From the NCBI RefSeq assembly GCF_029962835.1, contig NC_080588.1:64318001-64382000 (forward strand): 64,000 nucleotides of DNA, read 5' to 3'. The translations under genes and the position numbers were made by a program. Shown here piece by piece: positions 44,709 to 56,640 of this stretch. Source of the stretch: Magnolia sinica (taxonomy: Eukaryota > Streptophyta > Magnoliopsida > Magnoliales > Magnoliaceae). The notes beneath the pieces are model-generated. The model searched no databases. It was not told the origin of the DNA and saw nothing but the letters and a program-made list of their open reading frames with translations. How positions within the stretch are numbered: position 1 is the first letter of the stretch; the number at the start of each line of letters is the position of its first letter.

Positions 44709-45297
44709 TGTTGTTGATGTTTGAAATCTGTATTGAAATCGGTAGGTCTATTGATGCCATCGAGCAGTGGTCAATGCCATTGACAAATGCTCGATGTCAT
44801 CCAAAAGATTCAGAAAATTTATGTTTTGTCTCTTGAATATTTTGGTGTTTTACTTGGTGACATTGAAGGTGTTCGATACAATTGACAGATCGTTGATGCC
44901 ATTGAAGTCCCATCGAAGGTGCTATTAAGCGCACGGATAGAATTACGTAAGTGCGAGATTTGTTTCTATTCCCATTGTGATACTATGTTATGATATATAT
45001 AGCAGGTGTAATCGTGATTCGGGAGAAAGAAGATGAGTTTTAGGCTTTCTAAACTCATTCCTAATGGTTTCAAGGATATAGCTTGGGCTTGTAGAGTAGA
45101 TTCGAGGTTTGTTTGAATTGATAATCTCTATCTCTTGTAATTTTTCTTTCATAGTGCATTACTAATTACTTTATGCCATGGTTTTTTCTCAAAAAAAAAT
45201 TTTCATGAAAAATTTGAATTGTTTGTGTTTGGACTTTGGTTGTGTTATTAAAACACTTTGCTTGATTCAACTATGTGTGCTTCTGTGGTTCCCAACA
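44709..45297 (+). mobile_element. Solo LTR of the copia family
   Basis: 589 bp from TGTTGTTGATGTTTGAAATC to GTTCCCAACA. The flanks ATAGG (44704-44708) and ATAAG (45298-45302) differ at one base. Same family as the LTRs at 968, 6171 and 14138; it has the TCGATGCCAT words and the CATAGTG..TTTATGCCATG segment. Confidence 0.85.
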
Positions 45298-45424
45298 ATA
45301 AGCCCCTGCCCAACCTTGATATCAGGTCTAAATTTCAAGACCGGGCACTTCAAGACAAGTTCATGGGCCGAAGCCCTCACCTTACAGGGCCGGGCCGGGT
45401 CTCCTATCTCATTGGCTTCAAGAA

Positions 45425-45955
45425 GGACGCGGATTGCGTCCTACCTTCGCTCGGATGGACGGTAATCCGTCCGGGCAGAGCTCTATGGGGGCCACCATGA
45501 TGTAAGTGTTTTATCCACGTCATTCATCATTTTTCTCATATTATTTTAAAGTATGAACCAAAAAAATGAGGCAGGAACAAGGCTTAAGTGGACCACAAAT
45601 TGGAGATTGAAAGTCTACCATTAAAAATTTCTTGAGAGCTAGAGAAGTTTCGGATCAAGCTGATATTTCTTTTTTCACTTCATCCACGTCTACATGACCT
45701 TATGAATAGGTTGTATGGTAAAAAAATCACGGTAGCCCTTTGAAAGGTTTCAACGGTAAGTGTCGTTATCACTGCAGCTTCCCTTGGCGTGGTTCATTGG
45801 AGCTTTGAACCTACTTAATGTATTGGCTCATTCCTTAAAATGATACGAGAAAAATGATTAACGGCATGGATAAAACACTTACATCATGGTGGGCCCCACA
45901 GAGCCCTGCCCGGACGGATTACCATCCGGGCGGGGGTAGGACGCAATCCGCATCC
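45425..45955. mobile_element. Foldback MITE, GGACGCGGATTGCGTCC end type
   Basis: 531 bp, ends GGACGCGGATTGCGTCCTAC and GTAGGACGCAATCCGCATCC. The flanks CTTCAAGAA and CTCCAAGAC match at 7 of 9 positions. It lies about 400 bp beyond the 3' end of the XTH gene. Confidence 0.85.
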
Positions 45956-45964
45956 CTCCAAGAC

Positions 45965-46354
45965 AACTTCTCGTGGCACTTTTTCACATAAGCAATTGTC
46001 CATATTTGAGAATCAATTCTGCAGTTGTTTTCTAACCGTCCATTCTTTTACTTGCCCATCTGGACAAAACGACTTGCCGACTAAGTCCCATTATGCTGTG
46101 GGCCCCACCTAGCGAATGGCCCACATCTTGCACGAGTCAGAGAATTTCAGCCTATCATTTTCATGATCATGCAACGACTTTATTGCACACATTAACTCCC
46201 AGCGAATACATGTGAAGATATAAAAACAATATAACAAGCTAGGCGTCGGTAAGACAGGCCATTATTCCCACTCCACCCCTTCATACATGCATATGCATGG
46301 GCCTCTATTTTCTACATTTACAGGAAAATAACCATGATTTATAAGATTCAAATA
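45965..46354 (-). other. XTH 3' flank and probable 3' UTR
   Basis: Unique-looking sequence downstream of the XTH stop codon. The gene is on the minus strand, so its 3' UTR lies here. Confidence 0.5.
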
Positions 46355-47988
46355 TTATATTCCGGCCATGCATTCCGGTGGGGTGACTGGATATCTCGAC
46401 TTGTCGGTGCAGTAGTCATAGACCATGTGATTCAATCGGACCCACCTGTATCTTCGAGCCTGGAGCACGTTGAGTTGCTGGTAAGCGGTGCCTTCCCACC
46501 AGTTTCTAGGGTTGGTGGCACAGCTCGCAGGCCCGGGCATTGCGCACCCTTCGATGTCGAAGTCCTTGTAGTAGGCGTAAAATGGCGCCTTGCTCCAATC
46601 AATCTTCTCTAGCCCACCCCTCGTCGCCCAGTCATCGGCCTCCCATAGTGTAGAGTAGACACCCATCGGTTGGAACTTGGGAAATGGGATTCCCCTTGCT
46701 TCGTTGTTCTTGTAAACCCTAATTGGCACGTCGTCAATGGAGAAGCTACACCGCCGCCATCGAGAAAATAGATAATTAATAATTAACATTATAATTACAT
46801 TAATTACAATAATGCCATACAAATCCTAGAATTGGTATACATAATTTATCAACCTTACAATTTGAGGGGGTTGTTTTGGGAATGGATGGTTTGAAGGACT
46901 ACAATTTTGAAAACTAGTGACTAGAATTTTTTGTTTTTTATTGAATAAATGGTATCATAGGTTGCAATTTTCCAATCTAACTCATCTTGTAACCTCATCT
47001 TTCCCTTCAACATGTCACTTTTTGTAGGATGTCTGATCGACAAAAATGGCGGGCCCAACCGTGACGGTCGCGTGGTGTTAAAATCAGGCTGTTCTACTCA
47101 TCAGGTGGGCTTATCAGCCATCCCCACATTAATGAGCTGCTTGCGGGGCTAACAAACCTTAATTAATACACCTACACATTAATCTTGTGTAATCCATGGC
47201 ATGGGATCTTAAACTTACACTACATGGTGGTGATTCCAAAGGATAGAATAAGTGTGGAAATCCGCGGCGGGGTCAAACCACAGGTTGATCCGCTGCTCTC
47301 TATCGCCCTTTCCATGGGCATAGACGTTGGTCTGGACCGTATATGGCTGCCCGGTCCTATTGCCCAAGAACTCAAAATCCAATTCGTCGCGGACATTATC
47401 GGTGTCTGAATTCATCTACAAAAACAACAATAGCCATAGTAGATAATCTAGTAAGTGAAAACAGAATCAAATCATCTAGTGATTGAAAACCATGGCTTAA
47501 TGAGGATGATGAGCGACCCACATAAAAGGCTGTCACGGTTCCCGCAGAGTCGCCGGGGATGAGCTTGATCTTCATGCTAACGCGCCCGAACAAGTACTGG
47601 CTCTTCGAAGCAAACCCGCATCCTAAAATGAATAGGCCGAACCCGACAAATGTAGTTAGCCTTTTGAACATGAATTTCTCACAATTCAGTAGACAAATTG
47701 CACCGTGTAGGCCACAGCAGTGGTATATGCTGGCAGTATATTCGGTTGACGACAACGAATTCAGTGCATTGCCTTTTGAAGCATGAAAAGAGATGACAAT
47801 AGGTTACCTGAAGATTGGTCTAGGATGAGTTGGATGGCCCGCCCACCTTCGATTTGTTTGATATGGGAATCAGACCATGTGATGCGGAAATCTTGAAGAA
47901 ATGTAGCCGGGCGGGCGCTGACTGAGAGAGAAAATGTGAGAATTAGAAGAGGAAGGATGATGTGTGTTAAGGAGGTTGTGGTGCCCAT
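46355..47988 (-). CDS. XTH: Xyloglucan endotransglucosylase/hydrolase, four exons
   Basis: Cell-wall enzyme (GH16 family) that cuts and rejoins xyloglucan chains in the apoplast. Exons on the minus strand: 47988-47808, 47622-47522, 47415-47219 and 46745-46355. Donors are GTAACC, GTGGGT and GTAAGT, and every acceptor ends in AG. They splice to 870 bp, 289 aa, the usual family length. Residues 1-25 are a signal peptide (...LTFSLSVSA). The catalytic motif DELDFEFLG is at 104-112, with nucleophile Glu105 and acid/base Glu109, followed by the conserved N-glycosylation site NRT at 113-115. [12 protein letters not shown] and the C-terminal cysteine-containing segments CAMPG..SC and YDYCTD..PPEC are present. 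The sequence most resembles XTH6/7-type members. All key residues are intact, so the gene looks functional. The start was chosen because it gives the signal peptide. Confidence 0.96.

Positions 47989-47992
<4 letters not shown>

Positions 47993-48028
<36 letters not shown>
47993..48028 (-). repeat. (CT)n tract in the XTH 5' UTR
   Basis: Eighteen CT units on the coding strand, ending five bases before the XTH start codon. CT tracts are common in plant 5' UTRs and can affect expression. Confidence 0.95.
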
Positions 48029-48032
<4 letters not shown>

Positions 48033-48061
48033 GTGGGTGCAATGGTGTAATGGCTTAGGGG

Positions 48062-48069
48062 TTTTTATA
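48062..48069 (-). promoter_or_regulatory. XTH TATA box
   Basis: TATAAAAA on the minus strand, 74 bp upstream of the start codon. It predicts transcription starting near 48035, just before the CT tract. Confidence 0.7.
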
Positions 48070-48074
48070 GTGAG

Positions 48075-48268
48075 GAGAGAGATGGATTAAGACTGATGCA
48101 TTGCAATTGAAAACGCCTTGACAGCTTTGCCGTTGGATTAGAGCCCGCCATGGGCCAGCTAATAGCAAGCCGTCGTTACCCCACATCTCTATCCAACTGC
48201 TTTTTTCTCCGCCCCATCCATTAACTTCTATTTTCCCCCAACGTCTCTTGCTTAGAATAGGAATGTTA
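48075..48268 (-). promoter_or_regulatory. XTH upstream region
   Basis: About 200 bp between the TATA box and a hAT-like repeat. No specific motif can be assigned. Confidence 0.4.
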
Positions 48269-48739
48269 GGGGCTGTTTGGGAAAGTATGCTTAGTGTATT
48301 TACACGGGTTTGAATTTAATTATCAAATCAACTTTAATATATCTAATTAGTAAACGGATGTAATGTTAAAGACAATGGTTATAATAAGCCCACTAAAATA
48401 TATACTTTGCTCGAAAATGATGAAATTCTAAGTCTTAAATGGGCCACAAGCACAAGATCCAGTTTGAGCGACCAACCAATGATTATTAACTGTTGATTTA
48501 CATGGACAATGTTTGGACGGCATCCATCGCTGTATTAAAGTAATCATAGTGATGCAATTGATAATCTAATTATTTTGAGATATCATTAGTGGGCCATGTG
48601 CCCACTAGATTAATAGTATAGTGACACATGTTACACATACAACTCTTGAAAAGTTTTAGATGTAATCCATGCTTTCAGTGGATTTCAAACTCAAATATGG
48701 AGATGAAACCCCCTGAATTCATGGTGTCAAACGACCCTC
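48269..48739. mobile_element. hAT-like MITE upstream of XTH
   Basis: Starts GGGGCTGTTTGGGA and ends GTCAAACGACCCTC, an imperfect inverted pair typical of hAT-type MITEs. No 8-bp target duplication could be read. Confidence 0.5.
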
Positions 48740-49570
48740 AGGCCATTTGATCGAGAATAGATTAAAAAGGAAACTCACAGTACAAGTATGCAAAAGATAT
48801 GGACCATACATCATATGGGATTTTCCTTAAACAGACCATGGTTCAAAAATCAGGCAACCATGGCCATTAATTGGACCATATCAGTTAAAAATGACAAATA
48901 GTACATCTTTAACGGTTACCCACTTTATGAGCGGACCAAGTTATAATTTTCAAGGTTGGCCACTGGTGAATGGCTGGGATCTTCAACATGTCTGGCAGGT
49001 TTGTAAGCGTGAGAAGAGTGGCTCCTTCAGTCCATGGTCACGCAGATGGCCTTGGAATTTCTGAAAGGAGTATGTCCTTTTTCCTTTGGAAAGTGATGCT
49101 TACCATTTCTTCCACCTTACGATGGTATGGTGCACAAGCTCCATTAATGCTACTATACCATCCTCAATGATTCTATGTGATAATTTAGTGAATGGTAGTG
49201 AAAGGACAGCATTTAAAATCACAACCATTTTAGTTGAGAGAAAATGATTTTATTTCATTCACTCAAGAATTTAGTTTGGGGTAGATTACATATTGAAGCA
49301 GGGACAATCACTATTGCTGTCTATGCCCATTGATCCAGACTGTTCATTCAATGGGCCACCTCTTGTATGCACCAACACTTCGAACTCACACTGATAGAAC
49401 ATTTCTAAGCGTTTGAGTGGACAGGATCATTTAGGTGGCTCATGGATTAATGGTCTAGATTTTCGGCATATCTTTCCCGAAATAAATGAAAGAAAAAATT
49501 TAAAAAAAATTAATAAAGATAAATCATGCATGATCAATTAAGTCCTACCTCTCAATCATCCTGAAGACCT
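48740..49570. other. Intergenic DNA, no gene seen
   Basis: AT-rich sequence. The 66-codon frame at 48970 has no recognisable feature. Confidence 0.45.
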
Positions 49571-49760
49571 GTGATGTAGTCCACTTGAGGTTTGGATCTG
49601 CTTGATTGTTGGGCCCATTACCTAAAATGATATCACAAGATGGATGGACGGTGTGGATATAATACATATATCATTGTGGAGCTCTCAGAACATGGTGACG
49701 TCAACATACCACTTAGTTGGGTAGTATGTCACACCACGCAATCGGCTTCAAGAATCGCTC
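49571..49760. repeat. Foldback repeat, right arm only
   Basis: From GTGATGTAGTCCACTTGAGG to GTAGTATGTCACACCACGCAATCGGC; the left arm is absent. Confidence 0.6.
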
Positions 49761-49788
49761 AATCCTGTGAAGAATCATGTTCCGTTGC

Positions 49789-50256
49789 GGATACGGATTG
49801 GCTACTCCCCCTGCCACCAGCCCCGTGGCTGGTGGTCGGTGCTATGTGGACCCCACCATAATGTATGTGTTTCATCCATGCCGTTCGTCCATTTTTACAG
49901 ATAATTTTATGGCTTGATACCAAAAGTTAGAGGTATGTAATCTCAGGTGAACCACACCCCAGGAAAACAATAGTGATTAGATGTTCACCATTAAAATCCT
50001 CCTAAGGCCCAGTGTACTGTTTATTTGACATCCAATCTGTTTATTAGGTCATACAGCCCAGATGAAGGGAAAAAAACAAAATTCAGCTTGATCTAAAAAC
50101 TTTTATGGCCCCTAAAATGTTTTTAATGGTTCACACTCATTCAACACTGTTTCCTGTGATGTGGTCCAATTGAGAATGGGATATATCTCATTTTTAGTCC
50201 TTTAATGTAAAATGATCTATAAAAATAGATGGACGGCATGGATGAAACACATACAT
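49789..50256. mobile_element. Foldback MITE, GGATACGGATTGG end type, right end lost
   Basis: Left end GGATACGGATTGGCTACTCC followed by GTGGCTGGTGGTCGGTGC. The right arm stops at AAACACATACATT, where the right arm of another copy continues to about 50390. Confidence 0.72.
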
Positions 50257-51231
50257 TTTTGGTCCACTTGAGCTTTAGATCTCCCTGATTTTTTGGTCCA
50301 TGCTCTAAAATGACCTCAAAAAATGGGTAGATGGTGTAGATATAGCCCACACATCATGGTGGGACCTACACAACTTGCTAATATTGAGTGAAATTGGCAT
50401 GGAATCCAATGCAATTCCATCTGATCTAATTCTAGGCTTTTCCATTCTTCCCAAATATGGAGTGGAATTGGCACGGACCACATGCAATTCCATCCCACCT
50501 AAGCCCATGTAATACCACCCACCAAACACGCCCTAAAATCACTTGGCGTGGCCCACATGAGTCTTTGAATCTCCAAATTTTCACCTGTCTATTCGTCTCA
50601 CTGTGGTGTGTCATGAAGTGAGTGGATTGAAGGCATATATACACCCAACGTTGGACTCACACGCAATTTGTTCTATTTTAATGGTGAGACTTTCGAACTC
50701 AGTTGATCCTCGTGTTGCAGCTCACCTGAAATTTAAATGGGACTGATTTTTGAGCCTAAGAGTCATGAAGTTCTCAATCCATTAAGTGAGATCTAGACTT
50801 CATGTAGATGAGATCTACCCTGTATATTAGGTGAGCCACCCCATGTTTGGACTGTGGCCTAAAAACAGGACGATTCAACACTAAGGTGGCCTGCACCATC
50901 GAAACAGCTGAGATGGGAAGTCATGCCATTAAAATCATCTAAGTTGAATGTGGGTCCACCATGGTGTGCATGCGCTCTACACCAGGATGAATGGATTCCT
51001 CCAAAAACTCATGCGGGTCACGCCGCGTGAATGTGGACGTTTTAGGTATAATTTTATGTGGTGGCCTCACCTGAGTGTTGAATTAGTGTATTTATAGTAT
51101 CAACGCAAAAGAAGATCGGTACAATATACCCGATGGACCAGGTGGATCACATGCATGTTAAGTTGTTTACCACAATAGATAAAGTGACCCGGGTAGGTAC
51201 TTAGGCAAAGTATGCAAGCATCTCAAAAGGC

Positions 51232-51234
<3 letters not shown>
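50257..51234. other. Foldback fragment and degraded intergenic repeats
   Basis: 50257-50385 is the right arm of a foldback copy. Two partial repeats of GGAATTGCA/TGCAATTCCAT words follow (50390-50500). 50700-51100 holds a diverged block with GTGGGTCCACCATGGTG. No gene seen. Confidence 0.45.

Positions 51235-51294
<60 letters not shown>
51235..51294. repeat. (TA)n microsatellite
   Basis: About 30 TA units, left flank of the element at 51295. Confidence 0.95.
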
Positions 51295-51296
<2 letters not shown>

Positions 51297-51728
51297 AAAT
51301 GGTTTAATGTGGTGGACTAGGTCGAGTTGTGTGGGCCCCATCGTAATGCGTATCAAACATCAGCACCATGCATTTGATGGGTCCCCTTTAAATTATGGGA
51401 TATCCCAAAAATTAGTTGTATACGGAACTCAGGTGGGTCATCATCTAAAATCATATGAAGACATGCCTAAAACATATAAAAGCACTTGGTGGAGCTTACG
51501 TAAAATTTAGTTGTGTCACACATAATGGATGGGCTGGATTTATGAACCACATCTCGGTGGGCCTAACAAATGATTATGAATGTCTTAATGGGATGGTAAC
51601 CCCCCCTCAACTTTTGTATGTGGTGTGCCCATACAAGTCATGGATTAACTTGTTTTTTAAGCCTGAGGCCCACCATGGAATTGTGCATTTAATTGATGGG
51701 GTAAATGTTGATATGCATTACAGTGGGA

Positions 51729-51730
<2 letters not shown>
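51295..51730. mobile_element. Foldback element between two (TA)n arrays
   Basis: 436 bp. The left arm GGGCCCCATCGTAATGCGTATC and the inverted right arm GATATGCATTACAGTGGGACC pair, with further matching inside (CATTTGATGGG / ATTAATTGATGGGG-like words). Both ends abut long TA arrays. Confidence 0.65.

Positions 51731-51793
<63 letters not shown>
51731..51793. repeat. (TA)n microsatellite
   Basis: About 31 TA units, right flank of the element at 51295. Confidence 0.95.
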
Positions 51794-51797
<4 letters not shown>

Positions 51798-52600
51798 AGA
51801 GAGTTCTCACGAGAACTGATATACAGGTAAGCATTCCTGTTTACGAGAACTTGTTAGAACTTTTTGAAAATTCTCTCTCATGAGTTTCTGTTTTTAAAAA
51901 TAAAAAAAATTAAAAAAAAAATTTATCAAGCTAATTTTTGCATATTCTTCTTCCCAGTGATTTAGAGTTAATTAAGGGGCTTGAGGAAAGATACAACATA
52001 TATTAGCCCATTCACAAATGCATGGCTGGTATTCCATTTCTATTGTTCCACGTGGTGTAAGCTTTATGAGTTGTTTATCAAACTGATTTTTTACCTCAAG
52101 ACCTCACATCTAATGTAAAACCCAATATGTAGATGACTTTTACACTAAAAAGTTTGTGAGCCCCCACATACTTGAGTGTTTCATACGGATCATAAGATAG
52201 ATGGTGTAGAGGACTCCTGTCTCCATTCACTTCTTTATTTATTTATTTATTTATTTATTTATTTTATCCTATTTTGTCTTCTCCTTCCCTTTGAATGAAA
52301 TTTGACGGAAGGGTGCAAACATGGTGTCTAGATTGGACTGAAATTTGAAAGAGGTGCCTAGTCTAGAAACTCTAGGGAATCTCGACCTCATCCTTTTTTG
52401 AAATGTGGCAATCATCCATTGTACCCATAAAACCGAGCCCTACATGATGTGCTCAATCTCGAGGGAGGGAGGATGGAGTGGGTTACGTCCTGACAGTCTA
52501 TACATAATCTCATTGAATTTCATTGAGTGGCAGGTTGTTGTCAAAGATAATGACACAGTGTAAAACAATTTCCATAGTGTACCACCCTCATCCATCCCTC
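51794..52600. other. Intergenic DNA, no gene seen
   Basis: Begins with a remnant of the second foldback family (51797-51880), then AT-rich sequence with a TTTA repeat at 52232. Confidence 0.45.
52232..52265. repeat. (TTTA)n microsatellite
   Basis: About eight TTTA units. Confidence 0.9.
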
Positions 52601-53430
52601 ACTCATAATGGACATGGCCTTTGGGGGGGGGCCTCCATGATGCATAGGTTCAATTCAGGCTGTCATCCATTTTGTCATATCTTAATTTCTAGGGTATAGG
52701 TCTAAAAAATGAGGTGGATCTAGATCTTAAAGTGAACTATACCACGGGAAGTAGCGGTATTGACACATTCCACTCAAACTTTCCAAGGACCATCAACCTA
52801 TTTATAAGGTTTGACCTTTAAAAGTTTTAAATGATAGGTGTTTAATTTCTCTTATGCATGTGATTGGATTGAAACTCTTGAACAGTTTCAGATATGGGCT
52901 TTTTGCTTTAAATGATATGGTAAATTGAATAGGCAATATAGATAAAACCATAAATCATAGTGATCTGTACTATCTCCCTTCCTGCGTGAAAGGCTCATCC
53001 TGATGTTTGAGAAATCCATCAAGTCCATTTGTTTTTTTCGCTCAATTTAGGACATGTAGCCAAAAATGAGCCGGATACAAGACTTAAAGCGGATGAACAG
53101 AGTGAGGATTGAACGTCCACAGTTGAAATATTTGTGCAGCCATAGAAATTTTGAATCATTATTAGATTTGTGTTTTCAGTTAATACCAAAAGGAATGAGG
53201 TTATGAACGGTATAGATGGCATGTAAACATCACCACCGATGCCGGTGGCAGGAATTTTTCCTTTTTTTTTAAAATTAAATTCCTCTTGAGCCTTGGATCT
53301 TCTCATATTTGGTTTCATATACGAAAATCAGTTCACAAAACAGGTAAATTTCACATCTGAAAATGAGCTCACAGAACAGATTAATGGAGTGGATTCCTCA
53401 CAAACATCACAGTAGCCCCACCTCGGTTTC
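52601..53430. repeat. Two diverged foldback fragments
   Basis: 52640-52990 and 52995-53420 retain core phrases (TGATGCATAGGTTCAATTC; AAAAATGAGCCGGATACAAG; GAACGTCCACAGTTGAAA) without ends. Confidence 0.55.
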
Positions 53431-54277
53431 TGGCCCGGTAACTTATTGGGTAATGCTTTGGCAGAAAATCCACTTAGAATGATAGGATGGAATTAATGCA
53501 ACAGCTTACCGTTGAATTAAATCCAACAAAAACATCAATACCTAACTAGGTAGGGTATAACTCAATCCACCTCTCATTCCCACATACCCACGTAAACTGA
53601 AAAGACACGTATAATCCTATCTTAACCATCCAACTGGAAGCCATCAAATGTATTCTACACAAGACATTGATAACAATCCAATTCCAACCGCTGAAACCGG
53701 AAAGTTAAGAGCATCGATCTAATAATGTAATTTTCAGGCTATATTTTACTTACAGTGTGACCCACGATTTTGACGGTATGGATCAATTTACGTATATGTT
53801 ATGTGCACCGTGAATAAATCACCATCATTTAACGTATTTATGACGAACGCAATGTTGAGTTAATCGACTCTCCTGAATTATTGTTGTCCATTCATTGCCA
53901 GGGAGTAGAGTAGCGTGCGTGAGAGCTACTTCCGGAAATACGACAAACAGATGCCTTTCTCTGCCAATTATCAAATGCCACGTAACGAGACAATCCTTCT
54001 TTCGCTATAACGACCGTTATAACCTTGATAAAGTATTGGATACCGCGTCTGGGGACAAAGACGTAGATATCTTTCGCAGACGGGCTCCTTCGTGACAGCT
54101 GACGTGAGGTGCTTGCCTTCATCGGTCACGTGGCACACGTGCTGGAGATAAGACATTTGTCAGGTAGGATGCACCGTCAACATTCTCAATAATAGCCACT
54201 GATCAGGCAATCACGTACTTTGCGTGAGAAGAAAGATCAGCTCCAAAAACAGTTCCTGAACATAAACATGGCCTACT
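53431..54277. other. Repeat-free stretch with clustered G-boxes
   Basis: About 850 bp without recognised repeats, unusual for this part of the window. Three overlapping short minus or plus frames at 53892-54156 match nothing known. It ends with two G-boxes at 54127 and 54136. Confidence 0.45.
54127..54141. promoter_or_regulatory. Pair of G-box motifs
   Basis: CACGTG at 54127-54132 and again at 54136-54141. A TGACGT word lies at 54099-54104. G-boxes bind bZIP and bHLH factors; no gene start is visible close by, so the role is uncertain. Confidence 0.4.
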
Positions 54278-54435
54278 TTTTCTTTCTTTTCTTTTTTTTT
54301 TTTGGTTAGCTTGTTAGCACAGCCGACTGTCGGTTTACAGTTCACTGTTAGCCACCCGCACGGATCGATACCAAGACCTCAGTGTTGAAACGAGGTGTCT
54401 TTCACGCAGTATGCCACTTGAGCTATGGATCAAAG
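54278..54435 (-). mobile_element. SINE-like repeat, type 2, copy 2
   Basis: Read on the minus strand: A-box-like TAGCTCAAGTGGCAT, B-box-like GGTATCGATCC, then GGGTGGCTAACAGTG and a tail represented by the T-rich tract at 54278-54303. The spacing fits a tRNA-derived SINE. Confidence 0.7.
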
Positions 54436-54479
54436 TTTCATGGCCCACTTAACAAGTGCATCCCCTTGATTTTTAATAC

Positions 54480-54925
54480 ATGGTATTTTAATTGTGGCCT
54501 AGGTAACTATGGTTCTACCATGATGCATATGTTTTATCCACACCATCTATCAATTTTGCTAGGTCAATTTTAATGCATCAGGTAAAAAAATGAGGAATTC
54601 AATTCTCAGATTGGCCGCACCACAGGAAACAACGATGACTGAACGCCTGCCATTAAAAGCTTCACAGTACTCATCGTAACGTACATTTTCCATTTTACCT
54701 GTTGTTTAGGTCAAGGGAAAACAAATATCAAATTGATCCAAAATTTTGTGGCCTGCAAGAAATATATAATGGTGGATGTCCAATACTATTTCCTGTGGCG
54801 TGGTCTACCTGATATTTAGATCTATCTCATTTTTTTGCTCATTCCCAAAAATTAACTAGCAAAGTAGATGGACGGTGCAGATAAAATGCAATAATCATAG
54901 TGAGGCCCACAGAGCACCCAGTCCC
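54480..54925. repeat. Foldback repeat, ends eroded
   Basis: Both arms present: TGATGCATATGTTTTATCCACACC on the left, GTGCAGATAAAATGCAATAATCATAGTGAGGCCCAC on the right. Confidence 0.68.
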
Positions 54926-56194
54926 TAAAAAAAGGTATGGATCTCTGAAAAGTGGGCCATGTCCCTGATAAATAGACCATCCAATCCAAAATTAAAAAAA
55001 AAATAAAATCTTATGCTTGAAAATAAAATGCTAGTGCTGTTATGACGCCATAAGTATGATCCGAGTCGTCATGACGGTCGCTATAACGGACCGTATTTTA
55101 TCTTTCTTTCTTCTTTTTTTTCAAAATGTCCTCGATATGGAAGGAGACCAGTCCACGACCGAGCATATAACGTTGGTCCTCCCAAGCTTACACGGTACAC
55201 ATATCCTGTGTATAGGATTATCTGAACCGTCCGTTGATCATAACCTCATAAAATGGACCACCGAACAAAAATCACTGGCAAGAGTGTACACTGACTTTTG
55301 AACGTTTAACATCCTATATCTGCTATCCATTCATGCTCTCTCGTTGAACCAACGGTTTAGATCATGAAACGCACAGTAACATAAACTCGTGTCTTGTGAA
55401 GCCGTGTTGGCCATTGTCGCTCTCCACTTGTGGGGCCAGCGGCCGACGTTTTCCCAAGCTTCGATCGCCAACAGCTGGACCACCACCATTCCTCGTAATC
55501 CGACGTGGCAGATCCCTATTGGCCATGTATGTGGATGAGGCGTACGGATGGATGTGGCCCGAGTGTGACGATTGTGGCCCTTATCAACACTGGTCCGGTT
55601 TGACGTTTGGTGTCGGGAGTCGGAATTTTTAGTATTTATAAATAAAGTATTAATACAAAGAGAGAAATTTTTTAATACTCTGGCAAAATGTGATGGATGA
55701 TACACAGGCACTTGGAAATTGTAATCGTGGAATATAATTAATTCTCTAAGCCCCAAATTATGTATCCCCAGTTTAGATGTATCATGAACCAAAATTATGA
55801 TTATTTGGTTATCCGATCATCGGATTGGTTGACATTTCTTGGACGGTTAAAAACGAAGAATATCAGATGGTCCACTTTCGACGAACAAGTAAATCAGAGG
55901 TTAGAATTTTTCAAGCAATCTGATTTTGGGCCAGTGACTTATCCACAGTAGATTCACAAATAAGTAGGTTTAATTTGGGTGAATGTCTTCCACGTGTACA
56001 ATTCGTGAGAGCCTGAATATCAAGCATCGTAATATGCCAGAGTATTAAATAAGTCTTCATAAGAGAAGTAGCTTTAGAGAGTTGGCAGATGGGACGCCTC
56101 AACAACAAAGCCTACATCCAGCGTACCAACAGAAAGAGGCCTTTTTAGCCAGCTTCCAGTGAAAACTATGTGACCCGTCACCGTCTTCTTTACA
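54926..56194. other. Intergenic DNA, no convincing gene
   Basis: Unique-looking sequence. The 153-codon minus frame at 55331-55792 lacks any motif I know and has no splice or promoter context that I could support. Confidence 0.45.
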
Positions 56195-56640
56195 GGATAG
56201 CGGTGGTGTGCAACGTGATGTATGTGTTTTAATCCATACCGTCCATCCATTTTTTCAGATCATTTTAGGATATTTTAATTAGGAATTAAGCGAATCCGAA
56301 GCTCAGGTGGACCACACCACAGGAAAAGGTAAGGAAGTGACACCAACTATTGAAACCTTTCTGGGGCCACCGTAATGTTTATTTGTCATCCAACCTTTAG
56401 ATAAGGTCACTCAGACCTGGACGAAGGGAAAACACAAATATCATTCTTATCCAAGACGTGTGTCCCCAGAAAGTTTTTAATGGTGGGTATTTAATCACCA
56501 CTCTTTCTTCTGGTGTGGTCCATCTGAGATTTGCATCTGCTTTATTTTCCAATTCATAAACTAAAATGGGGGGGACAAACGGATGGACGGCATGGATATA
56601 AAACGAATACATCAAGTTGGGACCCACAGCACCCATCACA
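56195..56640. repeat. Foldback repeat
   Basis: Left arm GTGCAACGTGATGTATGTG, right arm AATACATCAAGTTGGGACCCACAGCACC. The outer ends are replaced by the minisatellite at 56641. Confidence 0.7.

Noticed and set aside
46334..46612. 92-codon + strand frame
   Set aside because: It is the antisense shadow of XTH exon 4.
55331..55792. 153-codon open frame on the minus strand
   Set aside because: No recognisable domain, no clear splice or promoter context, and an overlapping frame on the other strand. I treat it as chance.
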